Shown here: piece by piece, positions 1 through 9,224 of the stretch
Layout of the letters: every line of letters starts with the position of its first letter
How positions within the stretch are numbered: the stretch's first letter is position 1
Source of the DNA: an uncultured Litoreibacter sp.
Lineage (GTDB): Bacteria > Pseudomonadota > Alphaproteobacteria > Rhodobacterales > Rhodobacteraceae
Length of the DNA stretch: 64,000 nucleotides
NCBI GenBank assembly: GCA_947494435.1
Contig: CANLUY010000002.1
Span: 868,001-932,000, forward strand
Direction: 5' to 3'
Translations under genes and position numbers: made by a program
Notes under the pieces: model-generated
Databases searched by the model: none
The model's input: only the letters and a program-made list of their open reading frames with translations
What the model was told of the DNA's origin: nothing

Positions 1-48
1 AGACGCAGCCTTGGCACTCGTGACTTCCGAGTTCTTTTTACGAGACAT
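1..48 (-). CDS. N-terminal end of an unidentified protein (runs off the window)
   Basis: Only the first 16 codons are inside the window. They read from an ATG at 48 as MSRKKNSEVTSAKAAS, a basic, Lys/Ser/Ala-rich start. An AGGAG Shine-Dalgarno lies about 7 bases upstream (56-60), so the start is convincing. It lies downstream of nrdJ on the same strand, separated by a 214-bp gap that holds a strong hairpin, so it may have its own promoter. There is too little sequence to name a family. Confidence 0.6.
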   Translation of the reverse strand, partial: MSRKKNSEVTSAKAAS

Positions 49-220
49 AGTATCTCTCCTCTTTGTCCACAGCCTACTTGGGTATAACCCATGTAAAACC
101 TGTGAGTTGGCAGCGCGTCCTTGATCCGTCAGTTCACCTCTGTCTTTGTCCCAACAGGTCGACTCGAAAGAGCCGTACTGCTTTGTCCCTCGCCCACGCT
201 GGTGAAACGGGGGACAAGCT

Positions 221-248
221 GGGGGTTGGTGGTAGGACACCAACCCCC
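221..248 (-). terminator. Perfect 11-bp hairpin after nrdJ
   Basis: An exact inverted repeat, GGGGGTTGGTG with loop of six bases and its complement, starts 15 bases past the nrdJ stop codon. There is no U-run after it on the minus strand, so it is either a weak terminator or a 3' mRNA-stabilising hairpin. Confidence 0.5.
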
Positions 249-262
249 AACTCTCAATTTAC

Positions 263-3200
263 TTAGCTACACCCAGAGGTGCCGCCACATGTGTTGCACT
301 TCATGCAAGTCCCATTGCGCACGAGTGTGTAGTTGCCGCATTCGCCACACGCCTCACCCTCGTAGCCTTGCATCTTCGCTTTATCGCGCGCTGACATGGA
401 CACCGATCCTGCGGTCACTGTGGCCGCACTTGTCTCAGGAACGAGTGTTTGCAGTGCCGCGACCGGATCAGTGGACGTGTCCAGTGCCGTGGCACCCGTC
501 AAACCTCCCTGTAAAACTTGGAGTTCTTGCGGAACACGTTTGCGAAGGTAACCTGTGGAACTGATTTGCTTGAGCACTTCGAGCGATTTAGTTGCAGCCG
601 ACTCTCCCAGCTCTGCGATGTTTTGCTTACCTTCATCCTCGCCACGACCCAGATCGTCAAATGTCTCACCCGTCGGTTTGACATGCGCCAAATCGGTGCG
701 GTCCAGATAGGACACTGCCAACTCCCGGAAGATGTAGTCCAGTACGGAGGTTGCGTTCTTGATAGAGTCGTTTCCTTGGACCATGCCCGCTGGTTCAAAC
801 TTGGTGAAAGTGAACGCGTCCACGAACTCCTCCAACGGTACGCCGTATTGAAGACCGACGGAGACCGCGATGGCGAAGTTGTTCATCATGGCGCGGAAGC
901 CAGCACCTTCTTTGTGCATGTCGATGAAGATCTCACCCAATTCACCGTTCTCATACTCGCCAGTGCGCAAGTAGACCTTGTGGCCACCCACATTCGCCTT
1001 CTGGGTGTAACCCTTCCGGCGGTGAGGCATCCGAGAGCGGGCTTGAGCCTTTTCGACTTCTTTGATCACGACTTTTTCGATGATCTTTTCGGCCAACACT
1101 TCTGCCTTCTGCATTGGGGAGCCGCTTTCCAGCACTTCGGCCGCGTCGTCATCATCCTCGACTAGAGCAGCCGCCAAAGGTTGCGACAGTTTCGAGCCGT
1201 CACGGTACAGGGCATTCGCCTTGATCGCGAGGGACCAGCTGAGCTCATATGCCTTCTGGCAATCCTCGATAGTCGCGTCATTCGGCATGTTGATCGTCTT
1301 GGAGATCGCGCCGGAGATGAAGGACTGTGCCGCCGCCATCATATAGATGTGGCTGTCGACGCTCAGATAACGCTTGCCGATTTTGCCGCATGGGTTGGCG
1401 CAATCGAAGACTGAATAGTGCTTCTCTTCCAGATGCGGCGCACCTTCCAGCGTCATAGTCCCGCAGACATGGTCATTAGCGTGGGTGATCTGCTCTTTCG
1501 AAAAGCCCAGATGCGTCAGCATATCAAAGCCCGGATCGTTCAGTTTGGCCATTGGGATACCCAATGTCCCGGTGCAGAACTCTTCACCCAGTGTCCATTG
1601 GTTGAACACGAAACGGATGTCGAAGGCGCTTGGAAGTGCGGCTTCGATCTTTGCCAGTTCAGCCTCGCCAAACCCGTGCCCGATCAGGGACGTGTGGTTG
1701 ATCCCCGGCGCGTTGCCCAGCGTCGCGTGGCCGACAGCGTAGGAGACGATTTCTTCCACCTGGGAGGATGTGTAGCCCAACGTCTCCAGCGCCGCCGGGA
1801 CGGAGCGGTTGATGATCTTGAAGTAACCGCCCCCTGCCAGCTTCTTGAATTTTACGAGCGCAAAGTCAGGCTCGATGCCGGTTGTGTCGCAATCCATGAC
1901 CAGACCGATCGTGCCGGTTGGTGCGATGACGGACACTTGTGCGTTGCGATAGCCGTGCTTTTCGCCCAGCTCCAGTGCTTCATCCCAAGCGGCGACAGCC
2001 AACTTGACGAGGTCTTGATCCGGGCACGAGGCATGATCCAGCGCCAGCGGGTTTGTAGCCAGTTCCTCATAGCCCGCGTCATTTCCCTGTGCCGCGTTGC
2101 GGTGGTTGCGAATGACGCGCAGCATGTGGTCTGCGTTCTTAGCGTAGCCCGGGAACGGTCCCAGCTCTTTCGCAATCTCGGCAGATGTGGCGTAAGACAC
2201 GCCAGTCATCAGCGCAGTCAGGGAGCCGCACATCGCCCGACCTTCAGCTGAGTCGTAGCCGTAACCCATGTTCATCAGCAAACCGCCGATATTGGCGTAA
2301 CCCAAACCCAATGTACGGAAGTCGTATGAACGTTGCGCAATGGCAGGTGACGGGAATTGCGCCATCATGACGGAGATTTCCAGCGTCACAGTCCAAAGGC
2401 GCGTGGCGTGCATGTAGAGCTCAGCGTCAAACTTGCCGTCTTTGTAGAATGTCAGCAGGTTCATAGAGGCTAGGTTACAGGCCGTGTCGTCGAGGAACAT
2501 GTACTCGGAACACGGATTCGACCCGCGGATCGCACCATCTTCGGGGCATGTGTGCCAGTCATTCACCGTGTCATGGTACTGGATGCCCGGATCGGCACAG
2601 GCCCATGCGGCGTGGCCCACTTTTTCCCACAGGTCGCGGGCTTTGATGGTCTTCGTCGCTTCGCCGGTCGTGCGGGATTTCAGCTCCCAGTCGCCATCAG
2701 TCTCAACAGCCTTCAAGAACGCATCTGTCACGCGGATCGAGTTGTTGGAGTTCTGGCCGGAGACCGAGTTGTAGGCTTCCGAGTCCCAATCGGTGTCATA
2801 GACCGGGAATTCGATCGAGGTGTAGCCCTGCTTCGCATAGTCCAACACGCGCTTGACGTAAGTCTCTGGGATCGCGACCTTTTTGGCCTCACGGATCGCG
2901 CCTTTCAGCGTCTCGTTGGCCTTCGGGTCAACCGCATCTTCGATCTTGCCGTCCCAAGCCTTGATCGCCTTGAATATCTCATTCAGCTTCTGCTCGTGCA
3001 TCTTGGAGCCGGCAACGATGGACGCCACCTTCTGCTCTTCCAGCACCTTCCAGTCGATGAACTCTTCAATATCGGGGTGATCGGCATCTACGATCACCAT
3101 CTTGGCTGCTCGACGGGTTGTCCCGCCAGATTTAATCGCGCCGGCTGCCCGGTCACCGATTTTCAGAAAGCCCATCAGGCCCGACGATTTGCCGCCGCCC

Positions 3201-3937
3201 GACAAAGGCTCGTTTGCTGCGCGAAGCGAGGAAAAGTTGGTGCCGGTACCGGAGCCATACTTAAACAGGCGTGCTTCACGCACCCACAGGTCCATAATGC
3301 CACCATCGTTTACCAGATCATCGCTGACCGATTGGATGAAGCAGGCATGGGGCTGCGGGTGCTCATAGGAGGATTTCGACTTGGTCAATTTCCCCGTCTC
3401 GTGATCGACATAATGGTGGCCTTGGGCCGGACCGTCGATGCCATAGGCCCAATGCAGGCCCGTGTTAAACCATTGTGGAGAGTTCGGAGCGGCCATTTGT
3501 TTGGCCAGCATCACGCGCATTTCGTCGTAGTAAGCCTGTGCATCTGCCTCGGTCGTGAAGTAGCCACCCTTCCAACCCCAGTAGCACCACGCACCCGCCA
3601 AACGATCAAAGACTTGCTTAGCTGAAGTTTCACCGCCAAAGCGTTGATCTTCCGGCAATTTCTTCAAGGCAACATCATCAGCGACGGAGCGTTGAAGGAA
3701 AACCGGTACGCCCTTCTCTTTCGCTTTCTTCAACCGCGCTGGAACACCTGCTTTACGAAAATACTTCTGCGCGATGACATCGGATGCCACTTGGCTCCAC
3801 GTTGCTGGAACTTCAACCTCATCAAGCTTGAACACGATGGTGCCATCCGGATTACGAATTTCCGACGCTGTCGTTGTGAATTCCAACGCCTCATATGCGT
3901 CTGTACCTGCCTGTGTAAGCTTACGGTCGATTTTCAT
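263..3937 (-). CDS. nrdJ: Vitamin B12-dependent (class II) ribonucleotide reductase
   Basis: Makes deoxyribonucleotides from ribonucleotides in the cytosol using adenosylcobalamin as radical source, so it needs neither oxygen nor an activase. The 1224-residue length fits the long class II form of alphaproteobacteria. Visible motifs: the first redox cysteine in [13 protein letters not shown] near residue 198, the radical-site NPCSE near residue 474, PTGTIG near 674 for substrate binding, and a C-terminal zinc-ribbon-like tail [18 protein letters not shown] with CxxC pairs, the usual redox shuttle. The ATG at 3937 follows AGGGA. A candidate NrdR operator pair lies 180-230 bp upstream. No cobalamin-riboswitch B12 box was seen. 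Family assignment is secure; regulation is inferred. Confidence 0.97.
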   Translation of the reverse strand: MKIDRKLTQAGTDAYEALEFTTTASEIRNPDGTIVFKLDEVEVPATWSQVASDVIAQKYFRKAGVPARLKKAKEKGVPVFLQRSVADDVALKKLPEDQRFGGETSAKQVFDRLAGAWCYWGWKGGYFTTEADAQAYYDEMRVMLAKQMAAPNSPQWFNTGLHWAYGIDGPAQGHHYVDHETGKLTKSKSSYEHPQPHACFIQSVSDDLVNDGGIMDLWVREARLFKYGSGTGTNFSSLRAANEPLSGGGKSSGLMGFLKIGDRAAGAIKSGGTTRRAAKMVIVDADHPDIEEFIDWKVLEEQKVASIVAGSKMHEQKLNEIFKAIKAWDGKIEDAVDPKANETLKGAIREAKKVAIPETYVKRVLDYAKQGYTSIEFPVYDTDWDSEAYNSVSGQNSNNSIRVTDAFLKAVETDGDWELKSRTTGEATKTIKARDLWEKVGHAAWACADPGIQYHDTVNDWHTCPEDGAIRGSNPCSEYMFLDDTACNLASMNLLTFYKDGKFDAELYMHATRLWTVTLEISVMMAQFPSPAIAQRSYDFRTLGLGYANIGGLLMNMGYGYDSAEGRAMCGSLTALMTGVSYATSAEIAKELGPFPGYAKNADHMLRVIRNHRNAAQGNDAGYEELATNPLALDHASCPDQDLVKLAVAAWDEALELGEKHGYRNAQVSVIAPTGTIGLVMDCDTTGIEPDFALVKFKKLAGGGYFKIINRSVPAALETLGYTSSQVEEIVSYAVGHATLGNAPGINHTSLIGHGFGEAELAKIEAALPSAFDIRFVFNQWTLGEEFCTGTLGIPMAKLNDPGFDMLTHLGFSKEQITHANDHVCGTMTLEGAPHLEEKHYSVFDCANPCGKIGKRYLSVDSHIYMMAAAQSFISGAISKTINMPNDATIEDCQKAYELSWSLAIKANALYRDGSKLSQPLAAALVEDDDDAAEVLESGSPMQKAEVLAEKIIEKVVIKEVEKAQARSRMPHRRKGYTQKANVGGHKVYLRTGEYENGELGEIFIDMHKEGAGFRAMMNNFAIAVSVGLQYGVPLEEFVDAFTFTKFEPAGMVQGNDSIKNATSVLDYIFRELAVSYLDRTDLAHVKPTGETFDDLGRGEDEGKQNIAELGESAATKSLEVLKQISSTGYLRKRVPQELQVLQGGLTGATALDTSTDPVAALQTLVPETSAATVTAGSVSMSARDKAKMQGYEGEACGECGNYTLVRNGTCMKCNTCGGTSGCS

Positions 3938-4117
3938 CAGTCTTCATCCCTACTGCGTGGCTCGCGCCCTTGTCTTCAATTCTGTGGCCTGCCTCATGCG
4001 GACCGCGCAAAAGTTCGAGAAAGGTCACCCGCGGCCTGCACGAGTAGTTGCAGGCATGGCGTCTGTATCGACGCTCGCATGTTTAGGTTCTTATCCCATC
4101 CCGTTGACCACCGAGTA

Positions 4118-4164
4118 ACACAACATATGGTGGCCGCTTCATCAGCCCGCACAACCTGAAGGAT
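4118..4164 (-). promoter_or_regulatory. Candidate NrdR operator pair upstream of nrdJ
   Basis: ACACAACATATGGTGG at 4118-4133 matches 13 of 16 positions of the published NrdR box consensus (acaCwAtATaTwGtgt). A weaker copy, GCACAACCTGAAGGAT at 4149-4164, matches 9 of 16 and starts exactly 31 bp away. NrdR boxes usually come in pairs about three helical turns apart and control ribonucleotide reductase genes, which fits the position in front of nrdJ. The second half is weak, so the pair is a candidate only. Confidence 0.5.
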
Positions 4165-4539
4165 GTGAACCTAGATCGTCAACGGAATTTTTACCACCAG
4201 TAAAAGGTTTTTTCTGTTGACCTTTAGGCAAGTCGACTTGCCGAAACTCTACCCACAAAGAAGTAAGGTTTTGTTAACCGGATCGGTTGTGAAAAAAACA
4301 AATAAAACAAGCCTACTTATCCGCCAGACTTTCAATAACGCTTGAGCGATCCACAGATTCGCTCACAGGTTTTTGCGCGCCACCATGAGACGCAAAGAGC
4401 CGGACACCAGGTGTTGATGGTGTTACATTTCCGTTACTAAAACTGGGGTGTGGTAGGCGAAAGGAACATAATCAAACTACACAGTTCAGTTATTCGGCCC
4501 TCAGAAGGCACAAAATGTAGTGGGCACTAGAATCGCTAG

Positions 4540-4574
4540 ATCGGTCCCTGCCTTGGAAAAAGGCGGAGACCGAT
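4540..4574 (-). terminator. Long hairpin just after the OmpA-family gene
   Basis: About 15 paired positions with one C-A mismatch and one G-T wobble enclose a short GGAAA loop, beginning 8 bases past the stop codon at 4582. A run of T after the stem is missing on the minus strand, so termination is inferred from stem strength and position. Confidence 0.5.
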
Positions 4575-4581
4575 ATCAATT

Positions 4582-6225
4582 TTATCGCAGGAGCGGCGTA
4601 ATGCGGCGGACGACCGCACGGCGGTTAGCCTGTTCCGCATCGGCGGTGCGCACCTTAAGGTTTGCCTCACCGTAACCTTGAACAACCATGTTTTCCGGCG
4701 GCACATCGAAATACTCTGTCAGAGCTAAAGCCACAGATTCCGCACGACGGTCTGACAATGCGAGGTTGTAGGTAGCACTGCCGACTGCGTCTGTATGACC
4801 TTCAACCAAGAATACTTCACCTGGGTTCGCAGCGATGAAGTCGCGCATTGCGTTGCCGAGGGCTGAAAGCTCTTCTGCTTCGGCTACAGGGATCGCAGCG
4901 GAACCAGTCGGGAAATTCACAGCCTCCAGTTGGATTTCCGGCATCAAAGCACGCACAGATCTAATCTGGCGGATTTGTTGCAATGAGAAGGTGCGATCTA
5001 CGTCAGCACGCGCTACCGCGCTCAGCGCTGCCTCTAAATCGCCATCAGATGCAAAACCATCTGTCTCACGCGGTTCTGGTAAGGTGCTGACCTGAACCGC
5101 AGCGACCTCAGTCGTGTCATCAAACAGCACGACGCTAGAGCCATCATTCAAAACTTTGGTGCGTTGCAGGACTTGGCCATTGGCTGCTTTGATCGTCACG
5201 ATCTGTGTGCCATCTTGGCGGGTCACTGTGGTTGCCGATGAGCCATCGGCAAAGCGGCGCGTCTCGACTGTCGAACCTGGTCGACGGATCAAAACGTCAT
5301 CATCCTTCAGGATGTAGTATTGCCCATCATCGCGCTGCACGACGACTCGGTCCCCGGAGTTCTCGACGACACGATCATTTTCGTTGATAAGCGCGGCGAT
5401 TGCGCCGACGCCCAGAGCGCCGATAGCGAACTTCTCAAAATCACTCAGGCCATCTTCGTTTTCTGTATTCGCAGCTTGTTTTGCTGCGTTGAAATCTTCC
5501 GAACTGCTGCGAACATCTTCATCCGTTACGGTTAGTATTTCGATTTCCCCTTCAACTTCGGCATTCGCTGTTGCCGCCACTTCGGGGGTTTCGTTGGCAA
5601 CGTCTACGCTCGTTTCCGTATCATCCTGAACAACCGTTTCTTCCTCTGCTGTGGTTGGTTCTGCCGCCTCGCTTTCGAGGGTCGCTTCGGTAGTCTCTTC
5701 TGAGGCCAAAGTCTCCTCTGACGTTAAGTTTCCGTCGGTGGTAAGCGTTCCCTCTGTCTCCAGAGTAATACCATTACCTTGCTCGGCGGTATCCACCGGC
5801 TCTCCGCCTTCGACGGGGTCTGATCCATCGACCGGATCGCTGGTCTCTACAGGATCCGCGCCATCAACGGGCTCGGTCACTCGCTCCGTGGCGACTTCGC
5901 CCTCGGCTGCGGGCGCATCTGTGTTGGTATCAGTCTCTGAAGACAAAGTACCGGCACCCGTTTCAAGCTGACTCTCTTCCTCAACGGCAGTCTCGTCAGC
6001 TGCAGTCGCCGTATCATCTCCAGCAGTCGCTTCGGGTTCTACGGCGATTTCGTTTTCTGCCTCAAGGCTTTCTTTCAGCTCTTCCAGTGACGGGCAGCCT
6101 TCGGTTCCCGGTTCGCAAGTCTCTGAGGTCTCTTGCGCCACGGCGAATGAGGTTGAGGTCACGGGCATTGCGAGCGAGGTTGCGACGACAATAGCGGCTG
6201 TCGAGTTGAGCAATGAGGTCTTCAT
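4582..6225 (-). CDS. OmpA-family outer-membrane/peptidoglycan-associated protein
   Basis: Exported cell-envelope protein predicted to anchor the outer membrane or periplasm to peptidoglycan. Start chosen at the ATG at 6225 (MKTSLLNSTAAIVV), which gives a normal signal peptide and a GGAGA ribosome site; an upstream in-frame ATG at 6261 adds 12 residues and is less likely. After the signal peptide comes roughly 200 residues rich in Glu, Thr and Val, including a degenerate repeat of the form DPVDGSDPVEGGEPVD. A short hydrophobic stretch (FAIGALGVGAIAALI) and a domain with RRPGSTVETRRF follow. The last ~115 residues are a typical OmpA C-terminal domain with GHTDAVGSATYNLALSDRRA, including the Asp and Arg that hold diaminopimelate. 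It lies just downstream of tRNA-Pro on the same strand. Confidence 0.88.
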   Translation of the reverse strand: MKTSLLNSTAAIVVATSLAMPVTSTSFAVAQETSETCEPGTEGCPSLEELKESLEAENEIAVEPEATAGDDTATAADETAVEEESQLETGAGTLSSETDTNTDAPAAEGEVATERVTEPVDGADPVETSDPVDGSDPVEGGEPVDTAEQGNGITLETEGTLTTDGNLTSEETLASEETTEATLESEAAEPTTAEEETVVQDDTETSVDVANETPEVAATANAEVEGEIEILTVTDEDVRSSSEDFNAAKQAANTENEDGLSDFEKFAIGALGVGAIAALINENDRVVENSGDRVVVQRDDGQYYILKDDDVLIRRPGSTVETRRFADGSSATTVTRQDGTQIVTIKAANGQVLQRTKVLNDGSSVVLFDDTTEVAAVQVSTLPEPRETDGFASDGDLEAALSAVARADVDRTFSLQQIRQIRSVRALMPEIQLEAVNFPTGSAAIPVAEAEELSALGNAMRDFIAANPGEVFLVEGHTDAVGSATYNLALSDRRAESVALALTEYFDVPPENMVVQGYGEANLKVRTADAEQANRRAVVRRITPLLR

Positions 6226-6336
6226 CGTAGGTCTCCGGTTCAAAGTCAGGTTATGACCCAACTTCGGACCCGATGATCCAGTTCCATAAACTCTCTACTC
6301 AGCTTCGGAATGCAAAGATGTAGAATGATTTTCAGA

Positions 6337-6413
6337 TGGTCGGGGCGAGAAGATTCGAACTTCCGACCCCCTGTACCCAAAACAGGTGCGCTACCAGGCT
6401 GCGCCACGCCCCG
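6337..6413 (-). tRNA. tRNA-Pro (anticodon TGG)
   Basis: A 77-nt cloverleaf on the minus strand: acceptor stem CGGGGCG pairs with CGCCCCG, the anticodon loop reads TTTGGGT inside a CCTGT/ACAGG stem (anticodon TGG), the T-loop is GTTCGAATC, and CCA is encoded at 6337-6339. All arms pair properly. It stands between the DUF192 gene and the OmpA-family gene, and no second copy or truncated 3' end that would mark an integrated element was seen. Confidence 0.97.
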
Positions 6414-6481
6414 TCCATCTGTGACGCGTTCCTACTCGCAACCGCGCGGTTTGAAAAGCCCAAATTGATGCTAAATCATCG

Positions 6482-7009
6482 TTACTTCTCGTCACAACTC
6501 CAAGCAGCCACACCCTGAGGTAATTGCGGGTGCCGCAGTTGAGTTCCCGGACCGATTCCCAACTTGCGTGCCATGCCACCGTTGATCTCAAGAACGGCGA
6601 GAAGTGGTCGATTGCCCCCCGATAAAGGCGTCTCGTCCAGAGGTACGGCGTTCTCGTGAATAGTTACGATTGTTCCGGTCTCATCGAGAAAAAGCAGATC
6701 GAGCGATATCAACGTGTTGCGCATCCAAAAGGCCAAAGGTTGAGGTCGTTCATAGACAAACAGCATACCCGCGAGCTGCGGCATACTTTCACGAAACATT
6801 AAACCTTCTGCGCGTTCGGCAGGATCATCAGCGATCTCAACGGTAAAACGGGCCTTTCCCCAATCGCCGCGCAAATCAACTTTATCGGCGGCACACATAG
6901 AAAAAGCGCCTGCCGCGGCAGACGCCCAAACGAGTCCAGCTATCAAAATGCGTTTAATCGTTATTGAGAGCGTAATCCCATGAGTGGACTTCTGCCGCCA
7001 TTTGACCAC
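6482..7009 (-). CDS. DUF192-family exported protein, start uncertain
   Basis: A small exported protein of the DUF192 family, whose function is not established. The mature part holds the family hallmarks: GLMFRESMPQLAGMLFVYE, then AFWMRNTLISLDLLFLD and a conserved VLEINGG near the end. A hydrophobic segment (ILIAGLVWASAAAGAFS) precedes it and looks like a signal peptide. There is no good ATG. The reported GTG at 7009 has AAGGAG three bases upstream and overlaps the cold-shock gene by 56 bp. A TTG at 6946 would give 154 residues but has no ribosome site. Overlap with the gene upstream suggests translational coupling. Family call is firm; start is not. Confidence 0.8.
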   Translation of the reverse strand: MVKWRQKSTHGITLSITIKRILIAGLVWASAAAGAFSMCAADKVDLRGDWGKARFTVEIADDPAERAEGLMFRESMPQLAGMLFVYERPQPLAFWMRNTLISLDLLFLDETGTIVTIHENAVPLDETPLSGGNRPLLAVLEINGGMARKLGIGPGTQLRHPQLPQGVAAWSCDEK

Positions 7010-7526
7010 GATCTCCTTCAACGATGCGCAAGCAGACTGCTTCGCCCGCTTCCAGATCGGCCAAGCCGCATTTGCGCAGAATCTCGATATGCAGGAAGAT
7101 GTCTTGATTATCACCATAAGCATTTGCAAAACCGAAACCTTTGGCTTTGTCAAACCACTTCACCCGTGCAGGTGTCAGAGCGACATCATCAAGATCGTGC
7201 AGGATCGCTTCAAATCCGGAAGCTTCCTCACCGCCTTCGGGCGGCGTGATTGACAAAACTTCGACAGCCTGAAGACCGCGTTCAGTACGCTGAACGCGCA
7301 ACTCAACAGCGGACGTGTCAGCAATAGACCCTTGTCCAAAGTTGCGGAGAACGTTTGCATGCAGCAAGATGTCTGGCCCGCCTGCATCAGCAACGACGAA
7401 CCCAAATCCTTTAGCCGCATCAAACCATTTCACGTGGCCCGTAACCAGCGGCGTGTCCGCTGTAACTTCTAGTGTCTCTGTCATCCAAGATGTGTTGAAA
7501 CTTTCAACACCCCCAAGCCTGCCCAT
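6954..7526 (-). CDS. Cold-shock protein with two CSD domains
   Basis: Single-stranded nucleic-acid binding protein of 190 residues with two cold-shock domains. The first (about residues 28-95) has GHVKWFDAAKGFGFVV and DILLHANVL; the second (about 117-183) has ARVKWFDKAKGFGFAN and DIFLHIEIL. Each therefore keeps its RNP1 aromatic patch and RNP2-like segment. A Gly/Glu-rich linker joins them. The ATG at 7526 has GGGG eight bases upstream; a second ATG at 7484 is possible and would remove 14 residues. The gene overlaps the DUF192 gene downstream. Double-CSD proteins are common in alphaproteobacteria and need not be cold induced. Confidence 0.93.
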   Translation of the reverse strand: MGRLGGVESFNTSWMTETLEVTADTPLVTGHVKWFDAAKGFGFVVADAGGPDILLHANVLRNFGQGSIADTSAVELRVQRTERGLQAVEVLSITPPEGGEEASGFEAILHDLDDVALTPARVKWFDKAKGFGFANAYGDNQDIFLHIEILRKCGLADLEAGEAVCLRIVEGDRGQMAAEVHSWDYALNND

Positions 7527-7647
7527 GAGCGAACCCCGTAACTGTTTTTTTTCAGTGGTTTATGGTCTCATGGATTTAACATTTAAGATAGGTATGTATT
7601 TCCTGTCCTGCGATTTACATTCACGTCATGAAAGAGACGTTGCTGTC

Positions 7648-8253
7648 TTAAGGGTTGAGGCGCTCCACAGCCCAGTTTTGCGTAACATCTGAGCGGGTCC
7701 AGCGGAACCGGTCATGTAACCGAAACGCCCCGTCCGCCCAGAATTCAATTTCAATGGGAGTAATCCGAAATCCACCCCAGAAAGGTGGGCGTTCAGGGTT
7801 AACCCCTTTATCAGCCGTAACCTTTGCGACTTTAGCCATCAGACTAGCGCGCGACGCCAACGGCTTCGATTGATCCGAAGCCCAAGCTCCCAGCCGGCTC
7901 TTGAGCGATCTGGAATTATAGTAATCGTCGGCTTGTGGTCCGTCTTCACGAGTCACGGTGCCGCGCACCCGAACTTGGCGTCGCAACGACTTCCAATGCA
8001 GCACGAACGCCGCTTTCCCTGACGTATCTAGTTCCGACGCCTTCACTCCCTCGTAGTTCGTGTAAAACACAAACGCGTCTTCTTCGATATCTTTAAGTAG
8101 GACCATCCTTACATTAGGCAAACCTTCGCCGTCCACTGTCGCAAGCGCGATAGCGTTTGGGTCATTTGGTTCCGAGGCTTCTGCCTCTTCCATCCAACCA
8201 CGGACAATCTCAAACGGATCATCTCCAGCAAATTTTCCGTCTCTATCCGACAT
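7648..8253 (-). CDS. pdxH: Pyridoxamine/pyridoxine 5'-phosphate oxidase
   Basis: FMN-dependent cytosolic enzyme that oxidises pyridoxine or pyridoxamine 5'-phosphate to pyridoxal 5'-phosphate, the last salvage and synthesis step for that cofactor. The 201 residues match the family length. Visible segments are [20 protein letters not shown] (FMN phosphate contacts), the [10 protein letters not shown] strand, [19 protein letters not shown] with the active-site region, and the C-terminal FRLHDRFRW with the substrate-contacting Arg. It diverges from fabI across 149 bp, and the two leaders share an inverted 11-bp word. Confidence 0.96.
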   Translation of the reverse strand: MSDRDGKFAGDDPFEIVRGWMEEAEASEPNDPNAIALATVDGEGLPNVRMVLLKDIEEDAFVFYTNYEGVKASELDTSGKAAFVLHWKSLRRQVRVRGTVTREDGPQADDYYNSRSLKSRLGAWASDQSKPLASRASLMAKVAKVTADKGVNPERPPFWGGFRITPIEIEFWADGAFRLHDRFRWTRSDVTQNWAVERLNP

Positions 8254-8260
8254 CTGTATG

Positions 8261-8391
8261 ATTCTACCTTTCCGGGCTGTTCCGCGTACACCTCAATTTG
8301 AGGACATTTCAATCATGACGCCACGTCGATACAGGCAGCTTGAAGCCACATGTGCTTTGGCCTACACCATCGAACAATGCAAAGGTAGAAT
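8261..8391. repeat. 11-bp inverted repeat in both leaders of pdxH and fabI
   Basis: ATTCTACCTTT at 8261-8271 is the exact reverse complement of AAAGGTAGAAT at 8381-8391. Each copy sits about 8-12 bases upstream of a start codon, so both mRNAs begin with the same word near their ribosome site. Confidence 0.6.
8340..8368 (+). promoter_or_regulatory. Possible sigma-70 promoter of fabI
   Basis: TTGAAG and TACACC are separated by 17 bases and lie 35 bp upstream of the fabI start. Match to consensus is moderate. Confidence 0.35.
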
Positions 8392-8402
8392 GAGGAACCG
8401 GT

Positions 8403-9209
8403 ATGTCGAATGGTTTGATGGCAGGCAAGCGCGGCCTGATCATGGGGGTGGCCAATGACAAATCCATCGCTTGGGGGATAGCGAAAGCCTGCGCGGATGC
8501 CGGTGCTGAAATAGCGTTTTCTTACCAAGGCGACGCCCTGCTCAAGCGGGTCAAACCGCTTGCCGAAAGCATAGGGTCAAAACATGTCCTTCCCTGCGAT
8601 GTCAGCGACGGCGCATCCATCGACGCTTTATTTGACACTCTCAAAGCAGATTGGGGAAGCCTTGATTTTGTCGTACATGCGATTGGCTTCTCTGACAAAA
8701 ACGAGTTGCGTGGCCGCTATGTAGATACGAGCCCAGACAATTTCAGGATGTCGATGGATATTTCCGTCTATTCATTCACCGCTGTTGCACAGCGCGCAGA
8801 AAAGATGATGCCGGAGGGCGGATCACTTCTGACGCTGACATATTACGGTGCTGAGAAAGTCATGCCGCATTATAATGTCATGGGCGTTGCGAAAGCGGCG
8901 CTGGAGGCTTCCGTCAAATATCTGGCCGAAGACCTCGGAAAAGACAACATCCGTGTCAATTCCATCTCGGCGGGCACAATCAAAACACTTGCCGCCTCCG
9001 GTATTGGCGATTTCCGCTACATTATGAAGTGGAACGAATACAACTCCCCCCTCCGACGCACCGTGACTCAGGAAGAAGTCGGCAAATCGGCTTTGTACCT
9101 TCTGTCTGACCTCAGTTCAGCTGTCACTGGCGAATGCCTGCATGTCGACGCAGGGTATCACGTTGTCGGTATGAAAGCGGTTGATGCCCCTGACATTGAG
9201 AAATCATAG
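8403..9209 (+). CDS. fabI: Enoyl-[acyl-carrier-protein] reductase (NADH)
   Basis: Reduces the enoyl-ACP double bond in the last step of each fatty-acid elongation cycle. The 268-residue short-chain dehydrogenase fold starts with a nucleotide-binding segment GLIMGVANDKSIAWGIA typical of FabI rather than other SDRs. The active site is YYGAEKVMPHYNVMGVAKA, with both conserved tyrosines and the lysine. GTIKTLAASGIGDF is the mobile substrate-binding loop. The ATG follows GAGGA at good spacing. The next gene starts 15 bp downstream on the same strand. Alphaproteobacteria often carry more than one FabI; nothing here tells which copy is essential. Confidence 0.96.
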   Translation: MSNGLMAGKRGLIMGVANDKSIAWGIAKACADAGAEIAFSYQGDALLKRVKPLAESIGSKHVLPCDVSDGASIDALFDTLKADWGSLDFVVHAIGFSDKNELRGRYVDTSPDNFRMSMDISVYSFTAVAQRAEKMMPEGGSLLTLTYYGAEKVMPHYNVMGVAKAALEASVKYLAEDLGKDNIRVNSISAGTIKTLAASGIGDFRYIMKWNEYNSPLRRTVTQEEVGKSALYLLSDLSSAVTGECLHVDAGYHVVGMKAVDAPDIEKS

Positions 9210-9224
9210 AACGAGATTGCTGCC

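Larger units (their letters stand above)
3938..4581. other. 644-bp gene-free region between nrdJ and the OmpA-family gene
   Basis: No credible gene was found on either strand. It holds a candidate NrdR operator pair (4118-4164), a perfect 16-bp palindrome (4227-4242), a smaller AACCG-GAT-CGGTT inverted repeat (4276-4288) in an AT-rich stretch, and the hairpin that follows the OmpA-family gene (4540-4574). The AT-rich middle (about 4190-4320) contrasts with the flanking coding sequence and is the likely promoter region of nrdJ. Confidence 0.6.

Noticed and set aside
2552-3625. Long plus-strand reading frame of 357 codons opposite nrdJ
   Set aside because: It mirrors the codon pattern of nrdJ on the other strand, has no ribosome site and no recognisable domain. 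The same holds for 1418-2251.
4310-4380. DnaA boxes or an origin (TTATCCGCC, GATCCACAGAT)
   Set aside because: Only single, imperfect matches; no cluster and no origin-linked genes.
3938-4581. Cobalamin riboswitch in front of the B12-dependent nrdJ
   Set aside because: No B12-box sequence could be found on the minus strand, and class II reductases are rarely under that riboswitch.
6337-6413. tRNA-Pro as an integration site for a mobile element
   Set aside because: No integrase, no second partial copy of the tRNA 3' end and no change in gene type nearby.
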